Assembly (NCBI GenBank): GCA_023435335.1
Contig: JAEYRU010000292.1
Span: 1-16,002 of the forward strand
Source of the DNA: Pseudomonadota bacterium
Lineage (GTDB): Bacteria; Pseudomonadota; Alphaproteobacteria; Rhizobiales; Rhizobiaceae
DNA length: 16,002 bases
Direction: 5' to 3'
Positions 7,763-15,022 of this stretch are shown here, in pieces. Every line of letters starts with the position of its first letter. Position 1 is the stretch's first letter. The position numbers were made by a program, and so were the translations under genes. Below the pieces are notes generated by a model that saw only the letters and a list, made by a program, of their open reading frames with translations, was not told where the DNA came from and made no database searches.

Positions 7763-7819
7763 CCCGAAGCGGGCCCGATCCTGGTCCAACGGAAAGCCCC
7801 GAATTCGGCTCGCCGCCTG

Positions 7820-7848
7820 TTGACACGAGTGTTTTGTCTTGTGTTAAT
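7820..7848 (+). promoter_or_regulatory. Sigma70-like promoter of the rpiR-BKACE-TRAP module
   Basis: TTGACA (7820-7825), a 17-nt spacer, then GTTAAT (7843-7848). The -35 is a perfect match and the -10 matches 4 of 6 positions including the last four. The predicted start, about 7855, gives a leader of about 25 nt before the rpiR ATG. This is the best promoter match seen in the window. Confidence 0.65.
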
Positions 7849-7864
7849 CCCGTGACAAGTGTTT
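7821..7864 (+). repeat. Repeated TGACA-AGTGTTT motifs, candidate autoregulatory operator
   Basis: TGACACGAGTGTTT at 7821-7834 overlaps the -35 box, and TGACAAGTGTTT at 7853-7864 overlaps the expected transcription start; they differ by a 2-nt insertion. Each contains a small inverted repeat (ACAC-GA-GTGT and ACA-AG-TGT). Their placement around a promoter fits repressor sites for the RpiR protein encoded just downstream. Binding is inferred. Confidence 0.45.
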
Positions 7865-7880
7865 CAGAACCGGGAGCACC

Positions 7881-8771
7881 ATGCCGGTAGAGGCCATCTG
7901 GCAGCAGATCGACCAGCGGTATGATGGTTTTCCGCCGCAACTCCGCCGTGCTGCACGTTATGTGCGCGACCACCCGCAGGACGTGGCGCTCAACTCTCTT
8001 CGAGCCATCGCTGGCAAGGCCGGCGTGTCGCCCACCTCGATGACGCGTCTCATGCAGGCGCTCAAATTCGAGAATTTCGACGAGTTCCAGGAGCAGCATC
8101 GCCGCTGGCTCACCCATGGTAAGGCCGCGATCTTCTCGCGCCGGGCGGGCGAACTGATAGATGTGGTGCGTACGCCGGCGGCCGAGGACCTTCTCGTGGC
8201 CGACTTCCTCTCCGCCGAGAAGGCCAATCTCGACGCCGCCCTTGCCCCGCACCGCCTCAAGGCGCTGAAGCGGGCCGCCGAAATCGTCGCGGCGGCGCCC
8301 GGTGTCGCGGTTGCGGGACTGCGCAGCTGCTTTCCCGTGGCCTTTAGCCTTCATTACGCCCTGTCGCTCTTCATTCCGCGCACCTGGCTGATGATGGGCT
8401 CCGGCGGGTCCTTCCTCGACGACCTCTATCATGTCGGCAAGGGCGACGTTTTCGTGGTGGTCAGCGTCGCGCCCTACAGCCGCGACATCGTCGAGGCGGC
8501 GCGCCACATGGCCGACCGCGGCGTCGACGTGATCGCCATTACCGACGGCAACCTTACGCCCATCGCCCGGCTGGCGAGCGTGGTGCTGGTCGCGGAGAAC
8601 GCCAGTCCCGCGCACATAGCCTCTCCCATCGGACCGATCGCCGTGGCGCAGGCGCTCGCCCTGCTGACGCTTGCCCGGGCCGGTCCGGCCGCGCTGGAGG
8701 CATTGCGGCACCGCGAAACGGTGCTGGCGGCCACGCATGCCTATCTCGACGAAGACGAGGTTCCGGCATGA
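7881..8771 (+). CDS. MurR/RpiR family transcriptional regulator (HTH + SIS domain)
   Basis: 296 aa with the RpiR layout. An N-terminal HTH_6 domain spans about residues 5-80, with its recognition region around SLRAIAGKAGVSPTSMTRLMQALKF at 39-63. A C-terminal SIS domain follows (about 125-255), in which GVAVAGLRSCFPVAFSLHYAL and VVVSVAPYSRDIVEAARHMADRGV mark the usual ligand-binding core. SIS domains typically sense phosphosugars or related metabolites. The start at 7881 follows GGGAG (7872-7876). The stop overlaps the ATG of the BKACE gene (ATGA, 8768-8771), so the two are co-translated and this regulator probably controls the downstream enzyme and transporter genes. Whether it represses or activates is unknown; inducer-relieved repression is common in the family. 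Confidence 0.92.
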   Translation: MPVEAIWQQIDQRYDGFPPQLRRAARYVRDHPQDVALNSLRAIAGKAGVSPTSMTRLMQALKFENFDEFQEQHRRWLTHGKAAIFSRRAGELIDVVRTPAAEDLLVADFLSAEKANLDAALAPHRLKALKRAAEIVAAAPGVAVAGLRSCFPVAFSLHYALSLFIPRTWLMMGSGGSFLDDLYHVGKGDVFVVVSVAPYSRDIVEAARHMADRGVDVIAITDGNLTPIARLASVVLVAENASPAHIASPIGPIAVAQALALLTLARAGPAALEALRHRETVLAATHAYLDEDEVPA

Positions 8772-9616
8772 CCGGCGTCGCGCAGGATGTCGCGCCCTTC
8801 GCGATCGCCGTGGCTCCCAATGGCGCGCGCCGCAGCAAGGCCGACCATGCGCGCCTGCCGATGACGCCCGCGGAAATCGCGCGCGACGCGGCGGAAGCGC
8901 TCGACGCCGGCGCGGCGATGATCCACCTGCATGTGCGCGACCGCGACGGCCGCCATACGCTCGATGCCGAGCTTTACCGCGAGGCCACCGAGCTTGTGCG
9001 TGCCGAGGTGGGCGATCGGCTGGTCGTGCAGATAACGACGGAAGCGGTCGGGCGCTACACGGCACAGGAGCAGATGGCGGTTGTCGACGCGGTTCGTCCG
9101 GAATCGGTTTCGGTCGCATTGCGTGAGATCCTGCCGGAACTGGCCGACGAGTCGGCCGCGGCGGCCTTCTTCGAGCGCACCGCCGATGCCGGAACGATGT
9201 TGCAGCTCATCATCTACGATGCTGCGGAGCTGACGCGCATCAAGCGGCTCGCGGCTCGCGGCGTCCTGCCCGATCCGGCGCCGCCGGTGCTGGCCGTTCT
9301 CGGGCGCTACAGCGAAGCCGGCGCGAGCGACTGTGAATTCGAGGCCTATCTCGAAGCCGGAATCGAACGCTTCCCCTGGATGCTCTGCGCTTTCGGGCCC
9401 CGCGAGGCGCATTTCGCGGCGCGGGCCGGTCTGCGGGGCGGCGATGCGCGGGTCGGCTTCGAGAACAATCTCTGGCTGCCGGATGGCGGCCTGGCACCGA
9501 GCAACGCGGCGCTTGTGGCCGCCGCCGCGCGGGAGACTGCCGCGTCCGGGCGCCCGCTCGCGAATGCCGGCGACCTGCGCCGTCGCTGGATGCAACGGAA
9601 GTCCAGCTTCGCCTGA
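8768..9616 (+). CDS. BKACE family (DUF849) beta-keto acid cleavage enzyme
   Basis: 282 aa, a zinc-dependent TIM barrel related to 3-keto-5-aminohexanoate cleavage enzyme (Kce). Family members transfer part of a beta-keto acid to acetyl-CoA, giving acetoacetate and a new acyl-CoA. Visible hallmarks are MTPAEIARDAAEALDAGAA (residues 32-50), the zinc-ligand HLH motif (His53, His55) and RVGFENNLWLPDG (228-240), whose Glu232 should be the third ligand and Arg228 a catalytic partner. By eye, the Kce residue Glu14 corresponds to Arg21 and Asp231 to Asn233, so substrate and mechanism may differ from lysine fermentation. It starts inside the rpiR stop and is followed 64 nt later by the TAXI binding protein. 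The family is firm; the substrate is unknown. Confidence 0.9.
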   Translation: MTGVAQDVAPFAIAVAPNGARRSKADHARLPMTPAEIARDAAEALDAGAAMIHLHVRDRDGRHTLDAELYREATELVRAEVGDRLVVQITTEAVGRYTAQEQMAVVDAVRPESVSVALREILPELADESAAAAFFERTADAGTMLQLIIYDAAELTRIKRLAARGVLPDPAPPVLAVLGRYSEAGASDCEFEAYLEAGIERFPWMLCAFGPREAHFAARAGLRGGDARVGFENNLWLPDGGLAPSNAALVAAAARETAASGRPLANAGDLRRRWMQRKSSFA

Positions 9617-9623
9617 GAAGCTG
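9604..9623 (+). repeat. Hairpin across the BKACE stop codon
   Basis: Perfect 7-bp inverted repeat CAGCTTC / GAAGCTG with the 6-nt loop GCCTGA, which contains the BKACE stop codon. No T-run follows, so it is not an intrinsic terminator. A second weak stem, GCCCG / CGGGC (9640-9644 / 9654-9658), lies in the same gap. They may protect or process the message between the enzyme and transporter genes; this is inferred. Confidence 0.45.
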
Positions 9624-9680
9624 CAATACCGATTAACCCGCCCGGAAGGTACACGGGCAAAACAAGAGGGAGACGTGCAA

Positions 9681-10661
9681 ATGAAACCAGACAGATTGAT
9701 AGGGCTGGCGCTCGCTGCCGTGCTTGGCGGGACCGCGTGGGCTGGCCTCGCCAGCGCGCAGGAACAGCGGTTCGTTTCGGTCGGCACCGGCGGCGTGACC
9801 GGCGTCTACTACCCCGTGGGCGGCGCGATCTGCCGCCTCATCAACCAGACACGGCGCGACCACGGCATCCGCTGCTCGGTAGAATCGACCGGCGGCTCGG
9901 TGTTCAACGTCAACGCCATCAAGGGCGGCGAGCTTGAGTTCGGCGTCGTGCAGTCGGACGTCCAGTTCAACGCCTACAACGGCCGCGCCGGCTTCGCCGA
10001 AGGCGGCGCCCATCAGGATCTGCGCTCCGTCTTCTCGCTTCACGCCGAGCCGCTCACCATCGTGGCGCGCGCCGATTCCGGCATCAAAGTGCTCGACGAC
10101 CTGAAGGGCAAGCGCGTCAATGTCGGCAATCCGGGCTCCGGACAGCGGGCCCTGATGGAACTTCTGATGACCGAGAAGGGCTGGTCGATGGGCGACTTCG
10201 CGCTCGCCTCCGAACTCGCCCCCGCCGAGCAGAGCCAGGCCCTGTGCGACAACAATGTCGATGCGTTCGTATTCACGGTCGGCCATCCCGCAGGCTCGAT
10301 CCAGGAGGCCACTACCTCCTGCGACAGCGTGATCGCCGCAGCCGAGGGGCCGGAAATCGACAAGCTGGTCGAGGACAACCCATACTACTTCAAGGCGACC
10401 ATCCCCGGCGGCATGTATCGCGGCAACCCGGACGATGTGAACACCTTCGGCGTCGGCGCGACGGTGGTGACTGCGGCCAGCGTGCCTGACGACGTGGTCT
10501 ATACGTTCGTGAAGTCGGTGTTCGACGACTTCGAGGGCTTCAAGGGCCTGCATCCGGCGCTGGCCAACCTGACGCCGGAGGGCATGGTCGGCCAGGGCAA
10601 CTCCGCGCCCATGCATCCGGGCGCTGAGCGCTTCTATCGCGAAAAGGGCTGGCTGCAATAG
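9681..10661 (+). CDS. TAXI family TRAP transporter solute-binding protein
   Basis: Periplasmic binding protein, 326 aa, of the TRAP-associated extracytoplasmic immunogenic (TAXI) family. A Sec signal peptide (residues 1-26) ends at ASA before QEQ. The mature part begins RFVSVGTGGVTGVYYPVGG (30-48), followed by GIRCSVESTGGSVFNVNAI and GELEFGVVQSDVQFNAYNG, all typical of TAXI proteins. It delivers a ligand to the fused TRAP permease encoded after the terminator. Known TRAP ligands are mainly organic acids, and some TAXI systems carry C4/C5 dicarboxylates or glutamate; this one is unassigned. The start at 9681 is supported by GAGGGAGA (9666-9673). Cysteines at about 51 and 73, and two in LCDNNVD and TTSCDS, could form disulphides in the periplasm. 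Confidence 0.95.
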   Translation: MKPDRLIGLALAAVLGGTAWAGLASAQEQRFVSVGTGGVTGVYYPVGGAICRLINQTRRDHGIRCSVESTGGSVFNVNAIKGGELEFGVVQSDVQFNAYNGRAGFAEGGAHQDLRSVFSLHAEPLTIVARADSGIKVLDDLKGKRVNVGNPGSGQRALMELLMTEKGWSMGDFALASELAPAEQSQALCDNNVDAFVFTVGHPAGSIQEATTSCDSVIAAAEGPEIDKLVEDNPYYFKATIPGGMYRGNPDDVNTFGVGATVVTAASVPDDVVYTFVKSVFDDFEGFKGLHPALANLTPEGMVGQGNSAPMHPGAERFYREKGWLQ

Positions 10662-10674
10662 CAGACCTGACCGG

Positions 10675-10704
10675 GAGGCGCCCGGTTGCCGGGCGCCTCT
10701 TTTT
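10675..10704 (+). terminator. Rho-independent terminator between TAXI and TRAP permease genes
   Basis: Perfect 11-bp stem GAGGCGCCCGG / CCGGGCGCCTC (10675-10685 / 10689-10699) with a TTG loop, directly followed by TTTTT (10700-10704), beginning 13 nt after the TAXI stop. This is a textbook intrinsic terminator. Its position inside an otherwise co-directional transporter operon suggests partial termination, giving more binding protein than permease. Otherwise the permease would need its own promoter, and none is obvious in the 44 nt that remain. Confidence 0.9.
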
Positions 10705-10731
10705 GACGAAGAATGCTTCCGTTGCGGCATA

Positions 10732-10740
10732 GAGAGGGGA
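10732..10740 (+). promoter_or_regulatory. Ribosome-binding site deciding the permease start
   Basis: GAGAGGGGA ends 8 nt before the ATG at 10749. It favours that start (MADSKQ) over the in-frame ATG at 10713, which lies 8 nt after the terminator T-run and lacks a good Shine-Dalgarno sequence. Confidence 0.7.
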
Positions 10741-10748
10741 CAGGCGCG

Positions 10749-13418
10749 ATGGCGGACAGCAAGCAGGCTCGTGCGGCCGGTGCGCCGGCTATGACCGACG
10801 AGGAACTACAGGACCTCGTAGCCTCCACCGATACCGGCGCCCGGGATCCTGCTGGCGCTGTCGGCTACGTCGTTGCCGGCGTGGCGCTGGCGTGGTCGCT
10901 GTTCCAGCTCTACATTGCCTCCCCGCTCCCCTTCATTATGTCGACGGCGACCGGCCTGTCGCTGACCCTGAATGCGGCCGAGAGCCGCTCCATCCACCTC
11001 GCCTTCGCCCTGTTCCTCGCCTACACGGCCTATCCCGCCTTCCGCTCGAGCCCGCGCGACCGCATCCCGATTGTCGACTGGGTTCTGGCGCTCGCTGCGG
11101 CGGCCTGCGCGCTCTACATATTCTGGTTCTATCGCGAACTGTCGACGCGTCCCGGCCTGCCGATCCGCGCCGACATAGTGGCCGCTGCGCTCGGCCTTGT
11201 GCTGCTGCTGGAGGCAACGCGGCGGGCGCTCGGCCCTCCGCTCATGGTCGTGGCGATCATCTTCCTCGCCTATGTCTTCTTCGGGAACGCCTCCTGGCTG
11301 CCCGACATGATCCAGTGGCGCGGCGCCACCTTGGGGCGTGCGATGAGCACGATGTGGCTCACCTCGGAAGGCGTGTTTGGCGTGGCGCTCGGGGTATCCA
11401 CATCCTTTGTCTTCCTGTTCGTTCTGTTCGGCTCGATGCTCGACCGCGCCGGCGCCGGCAATTTCTTCATCAAGCTCGCCTTCGCTCTGCTGGGCCACCT
11501 GCGCGGCGGGCCGGCCAAGGCCGCAGTGCTGGCCTCGATGATGACGGGCCTGATCTCCGGTTCCTCCATCGCCAACGTCGTGACCACGGGCACCTTCACC
11601 ATCCCGCTGATGAAGCGCGTTGGATTTTCGCCCGAGAAGGCGGGCTCGGTCGAGGTGGCGAGCTCCGTCAACGGCCAGATCATGCCGCCGGTCATGGGCG
11701 CCGCCGCATTCCTGATGGTGGAATATGTCGGCATTTCGTACCTGGAGGTTATCAAGCACGCCTTCCTTCCGGCGGTGATTTCCTACATCGCGCTGCTCTA
11801 CCTCGTGCATCTTGAAGCCGTGCGAAACGACATGCCGATGCTGCCCAAGGCGATGGTTTCGACCCGCACGCAGGCGCTGCTGCGGATCGGCATCGTCACC
11901 GTCTCCATCGTCGTCCTCGCCGGCGCGATATACTGGTCCATAATGCTGGTTCGGATGCTGCTGCCGGCGGTTTCCGCGCCCGTCCTGCTGTTTGCGCTGC
12001 TCGCGGCCTATGTCGGGCTGGTCTGGTATGCCGCCCGGTCGCCGGACCTGGAACTGGATGACCCGAACGCGCCGGTGGTGAAGCTGCCGCTTCCGGGCGA
12101 GGTGCTGAGGACCGGGCTGCACTACCTGCTTCCGCTGTTCGTGCTTGTCTGGTTCCTGATGATCGAGCGTTATTCGCCGGGCCTCTCAGCCTTCTATGCG
12201 GTCGTGCTGCTGATCGTCATCATCATCACCCAGAAACCGCTCAAGGCGCTGTTCCGCGGCCTGCAGCAAAGCGAGACGCGCGCGGCGCTCGTCGAGGGCG
12301 GCGCCGACCTCCTCGTCGGGCTTATCGCCGGCGCGCGCAACATGATCGGAATCGCCTGCGCCACCGCCGCTGCCGGAATCATCGTCGGCACGGTGACGCT
12401 GACCGGCATCGGGCAGGTCATGGCCGAGTTTGTTGAATTCCTGTCCGGCGGCAACATCCTGCTGATCCTGCTGTTCACGGCAGCCATCAGCCTAGTGCTC
12501 GGCATGGGCCTGCCGACGACGGCCAACTACATCGTGGTTTCTTCGCTTATGGCGCCAGTCATCGTTGAACTCGGTGCGGCCAACGGTGTCCTCATCCCGC
12601 TGATCGCGGCACATCTTTTCGTCTTCTACTTCGGCATCATGGCCGACGTGACGCCGCCGGTGGGGCTCGCCTCATTCGCGGCTGCGGCGGTGTCGGGCGG
12701 CGATCCCATCCGCACGGGCTTCACCGCCTTCTTCTACTCGCTGCGCACGGTGCTGCTGCCCTTCATCTTTGTCTTCAACACCGACCTGCTGCTGATCGGG
12801 GTGGGCTGGCTCGACGGCATCTGGATATTCGTGAAGGCGACGCTGGCCATGCTGATCTTCGCCGCCGCCACGCAGGGCTTCTTCATGGCGCGCTCGCGCC
12901 TGTGGGAATCCGCCGCGCTGCTTCTGGTCACCTTCATGCTCCTGCGGCCCGGTTTCTTCCTCGACCAAGTGCAGCCGCAATATGAAGCGGTGGAGCCCGA
13001 CCGCCTGTTCGAGGCCGTCGAGCGGCAGGACGACGAGGCTGTCATCAGGCTCGTCATCGAGGGACCCGACTTCGACGACCCCGACAAGATGCTGTCTCGA
13101 ACAATGGCGTTTGGCCTCGGTCCGGCCGGCGAACCCGGCGAAAGCCGTTTCGAGCGGGCGATCGGCCTCAACGTGATGATGGAGGACGGCCAGGCCAATC
13201 TCGACGAGCCGATGGACCCGAACAGCCCGACCGCGCGAGCGCTGTCGCGCTTCGACTTCTACGGCGATCCGCCGGTGCGCATCACCAGCGTCGAGGTGGA
13301 GGCGCAGCGCATGCCGCGGGAAGTCTTCTACATCCCCGCCATCCTGATCTTCGCGCTGGTCGTGTTCATGCAGCGGCGGCGCGGCGGCACGCTGGCGGGC
13401 AATCCGCAGGCGGCATAG
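10749..13418 (+). CDS. Fused TRAP transporter permease (4TM/12TM, TAXI type) with C-terminal DUF3394
   Basis: 889-aa inner-membrane permease in which the small DctQ-like and large DctM-like subunits are one chain, as usual for TAXI systems. Residues 1-30 are soluble. The DctQ-like membrane part runs to about 175, then the DctM core. GLISGSSIANVVTTGTFTIP (near 267-286) and NGQIMPPVMGAAAF (near 308-321) are conserved transport motifs, echoed by GMGLPTTANYIV near 585 and MADVTPPVGLASFAAAAVSGGDP near 632-654. From about residue 700 to the end a DUF3394 region follows: an acidic soluble segment (from about 735) ending in a last membrane helix (YIPAILIFALVVFMQ). Transport should be secondary and cation-driven (usually Na+). 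uspA follows after 11 nt. The substrate is unknown. Confidence 0.95.
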   Translation: MADSKQARAAGAPAMTDEELQDLVASTDTGARDPAGAVGYVVAGVALAWSLFQLYIASPLPFIMSTATGLSLTLNAAESRSIHLAFALFLAYTAYPAFRSSPRDRIPIVDWVLALAAAACALYIFWFYRELSTRPGLPIRADIVAAALGLVLLLEATRRALGPPLMVVAIIFLAYVFFGNASWLPDMIQWRGATLGRAMSTMWLTSEGVFGVALGVSTSFVFLFVLFGSMLDRAGAGNFFIKLAFALLGHLRGGPAKAAVLASMMTGLISGSSIANVVTTGTFTIPLMKRVGFSPEKAGSVEVASSVNGQIMPPVMGAAAFLMVEYVGISYLEVIKHAFLPAVISYIALLYLVHLEAVRNDMPMLPKAMVSTRTQALLRIGIVTVSIVVLAGAIYWSIMLVRMLLPAVSAPVLLFALLAAYVGLVWYAARSPDLELDDPNAPVVKLPLPGEVLRTGLHYLLPLFVLVWFLMIERYSPGLSAFYAVVLLIVIIITQKPLKALFRGLQQSETRAALVEGGADLLVGLIAGARNMIGIACATAAAGIIVGTVTLTGIGQVMAEFVEFLSGGNILLILLFTAAISLVLGMGLPTTANYIVVSSLMAPVIVELGAANGVLIPLIAAHLFVFYFGIMADVTPPVGLASFAAAAVSGGDPIRTGFTAFFYSLRTVLLPFIFVFNTDLLLIGVGWLDGIWIFVKATLAMLIFAAATQGFFMARSRLWESAALLLVTFMLLRPGFFLDQVQPQYEAVEPDRLFEAVERQDDEAVIRLVIEGPDFDDPDKMLSRTMAFGLGPAGEPGESRFERAIGLNVMMEDGQANLDEPMDPNSPTARALSRFDFYGDPPVRITSVEVEAQRMPREVFYIPAILIFALVVFMQRRRGGTLAGNPQAA

Positions 13419-13429
13419 GGAGAGCGGCG

Positions 13430-13855
13430 ATGTACGCAAACATTCTCGTTTCCGTCGATCTCGGCCAGTCGGAGAATGAAACGAGGGCGATCGAGACGGC
13501 GGTGGACTATGCCCGGCTGTTCGGCGCCACGCTGCATGTCATGACGGTGGTCCCCGACTACGGAATGTCGCTGGTCGGCGGCTTCTTCCCCAAGGAACAC
13601 GAGCAACAGGCGATCGATCACGCCAATGCGGCCTTGCATGAATTCACCGCGCAGCACGTGCCGAAGGAGATACGCCACCGCCACATCGTGGCGCACGGTT
13701 CGATCTATCGCGAGATCCTGCGCTACGCCGACGAGGTAAAGGCCGACCTTATCGTCCTGTCGGCAAGCCGCCCGGGACCGGAAGACTATCTGATCGGGCC
13801 CAACGCCGCGCGAGTCGTGCGCCACGCCAGGATCTCGGTGCTGGTCGTTCGCTGA
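13430..13855 (+). CDS. Universal stress protein (UspA family), TRAP-associated
   Basis: 141-aa cytoplasmic UspA domain beginning YANILVSVDLGQSE and ending ARVVRHARISVLVVR. The start at 13430 has AGGGAGAG overlapping the permease stop, so it is co-expressed with the transporter. UspA genes directly after TRAP permeases are known: in the Halomonas ectoine TRAP system the UspA protein TeaD binds ATP and modulates transport. Here the usual nucleotide motif G-x2-G-x9-G-S/T is poorly kept: the segment reads SASRPGPEDYLIGPN (111-125), with Pro after the last Gly. It may be a regulatory subunit with altered nucleotide binding; that is inferred. Confidence 0.92.
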   Translation: MYANILVSVDLGQSENETRAIETAVDYARLFGATLHVMTVVPDYGMSLVGGFFPKEHEQQAIDHANAALHEFTAQHVPKEIRHRHIVAHGSIYREILRYADEVKADLIVLSASRPGPEDYLIGPNAARVVRHARISVLVVR

Positions 13856-13884
13856 CCTTTCGGCGGGCGGCGCCGGAGTGCATC

Positions 13885-14997
13885 CTATTCGGCCGCGATC
13901 GCCAGGTGTTCGCGCGCGTAGGAGAGGCCTTTTGCGTCGAATATGTGCAGGTTTCCGGGGTCGGATTCGAGGCGCACGGTTTCGCCCCGCTTGACCTCGG
14001 CATTGCCAGGCAGCTTCACCGTGAGCGGTTCCCCGCCGCGTCCGATGTCCACGTAGAGGAGCTGAACCTCGCCGAGCTGCTCGATATAGTCGACCTTGCC
14101 TTCGAACATAGGCTCGGCGCCCTCCGCGAGGTACAGGTCTTCCGGTCGCACCCCGAAGCTGATCTCCGCACCCTGCGCATCCGCCGGGGTGGCGACCGGC
14201 ACCTCGACCCTGTTCGACCCGCCGAGCTCGACCGTGGTCCTGGCGCCTGCCTTGACCACCTTGGCCGGCAGGATGTTCATCGCCGGCGAGCCTATGAACT
14301 GGGCGACGAAGAGGTTGCCGGGATGCCCGTAGAGATCCATGGGCGTTCCCACCTGCTCGATATGTCCTTCCTTGAGGACCACGATCCGGTCGGCCAGAGT
14401 CATGGCCTCCACCTGGTCGTGGGTGACGTAGATCATCGTCGTTTCGGGCATGGATTCCTTGAGCTTGGCGATCTCGATGCGGGTCGCCACGCGGAGTGCC
14501 GCGTCGAGGTTCGAAAGCGGCTCGTCGAAGAGGAAGACCTTCGGATTGCGCACGATGGCGCGACCGATCGCGACGCGCTGGCGCTGGCCGCCGGAAAGCG
14601 CCTTGGGCAGCCTGTCGAGATACTGGGTGAGCTGTAGTATCTCGGCGGCCTGTTTGACGCGCCGGTCGATCTCGTCCTTCTTGGCCCGCGCGATGCGCAT
14701 GCCGAAAGCCATGTTGTCGTAGACCGTCATGTGCGGATACAGCGCATAGGACTGGAACACCATGGCGATGCCGCGCTTCGAAGGAGGCACGTCGTTCACC
14801 ACCTCGCCGCCGATCTCAAGCGTGCCGCCGGTGATTTCCTCCAGCCCCGCGATCGTGCGCAGCAGCGTGGACTTGCCGCAGCCGGAAGGGCCGACGAAAA
14901 CGATGAACTCACCTGCCTGGATGTCCAGATTGATGCCGTGCAGGATCTCGAGGTTGCCGTAGGACTTCCTCACATCCGTAAGCTTGAGATCGGCCAT
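13885..14997 (-). CDS. aglK: Alpha-glucoside ABC transporter ATP-binding protein (AglK-like, MalK/UgpC family)
   Basis: 370-aa CUT1-family sugar-importer ATPase at the inner face of the membrane. Walker A GPSGCGKST is at residues 36-44, the Q-loop FQSYALYPHMTVYDN at 81-95, signature LSGGQRQR at 134-141, Walker B VFLFDEPLSNLD at 154-165 and the switch His193 in THDQVEAM. A C-terminal MalK-type TOBE/regulatory domain covers about 235-360. The ATG at 14995-14997 follows GGGAGGAAGAA; upstream in-frame codons overlap the preceding gene and were not used. It lies 25 nt after the alpha-glucosidase gene in the same direction, which matches the rhizobial aglEFGAK order and is the basis for the symbol. 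MalK-type ATPases of this clade can be shared between sugar systems. It converges with uspA across a 29-nt gap without a clear terminator. Confidence 0.88.
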   Translation of the reverse strand: MADLKLTDVRKSYGNLEILHGINLDIQAGEFIVFVGPSGCGKSTLLRTIAGLEEITGGTLEIGGEVVNDVPPSKRGIAMVFQSYALYPHMTVYDNMAFGMRIARAKKDEIDRRVKQAAEILQLTQYLDRLPKALSGGQRQRVAIGRAIVRNPKVFLFDEPLSNLDAALRVATRIEIAKLKESMPETTMIYVTHDQVEAMTLADRIVVLKEGHIEQVGTPMDLYGHPGNLFVAQFIGSPAMNILPAKVVKAGARTTVELGGSNRVEVPVATPADAQGAEISFGVRPEDLYLAEGAEPMFEGKVDYIEQLGEVQLLYVDIGRGGEPLTVKLPGNAEVKRGETVRLESDPGNLHIFDAKGLSYAREHLAIAAE

Positions 14998-15000
14998 TTC

Positions 15001-15008
15001 TTCCTCCC
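15001..15008 (-). promoter_or_regulatory. Ribosome-binding site of aglK
   Basis: GGGAGGAA on the minus strand, 3 nt before the ATG at 14997, in the 25-nt gap after the alpha-glucosidase stop. It supports the 370-aa start over an in-frame ATG at 15060 inside the upstream gene. Confidence 0.75.
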
Positions 15009-15022
15009 TGGAATGTGTCCGC

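Noticed and set aside
7554..9119. 521-codon minus-strand open frame across pncB, rpiR and BKACE
   Set aside because: Runs antisense through three well-supported genes; arginine-rich compositional sequence.
10806..12122. 438-codon minus-strand open frame opposite the TRAP permease
   Set aside because: Antisense shadow with His/Gln/Arg-rich composition; the permease frame carries all conserved TRAP motifs.
13861..13884. Possible bidirectional terminator between uspA and aglK
   Set aside because: Only a loopless CGGCGCCG palindrome (13868-13875) and no T-run on either strand.
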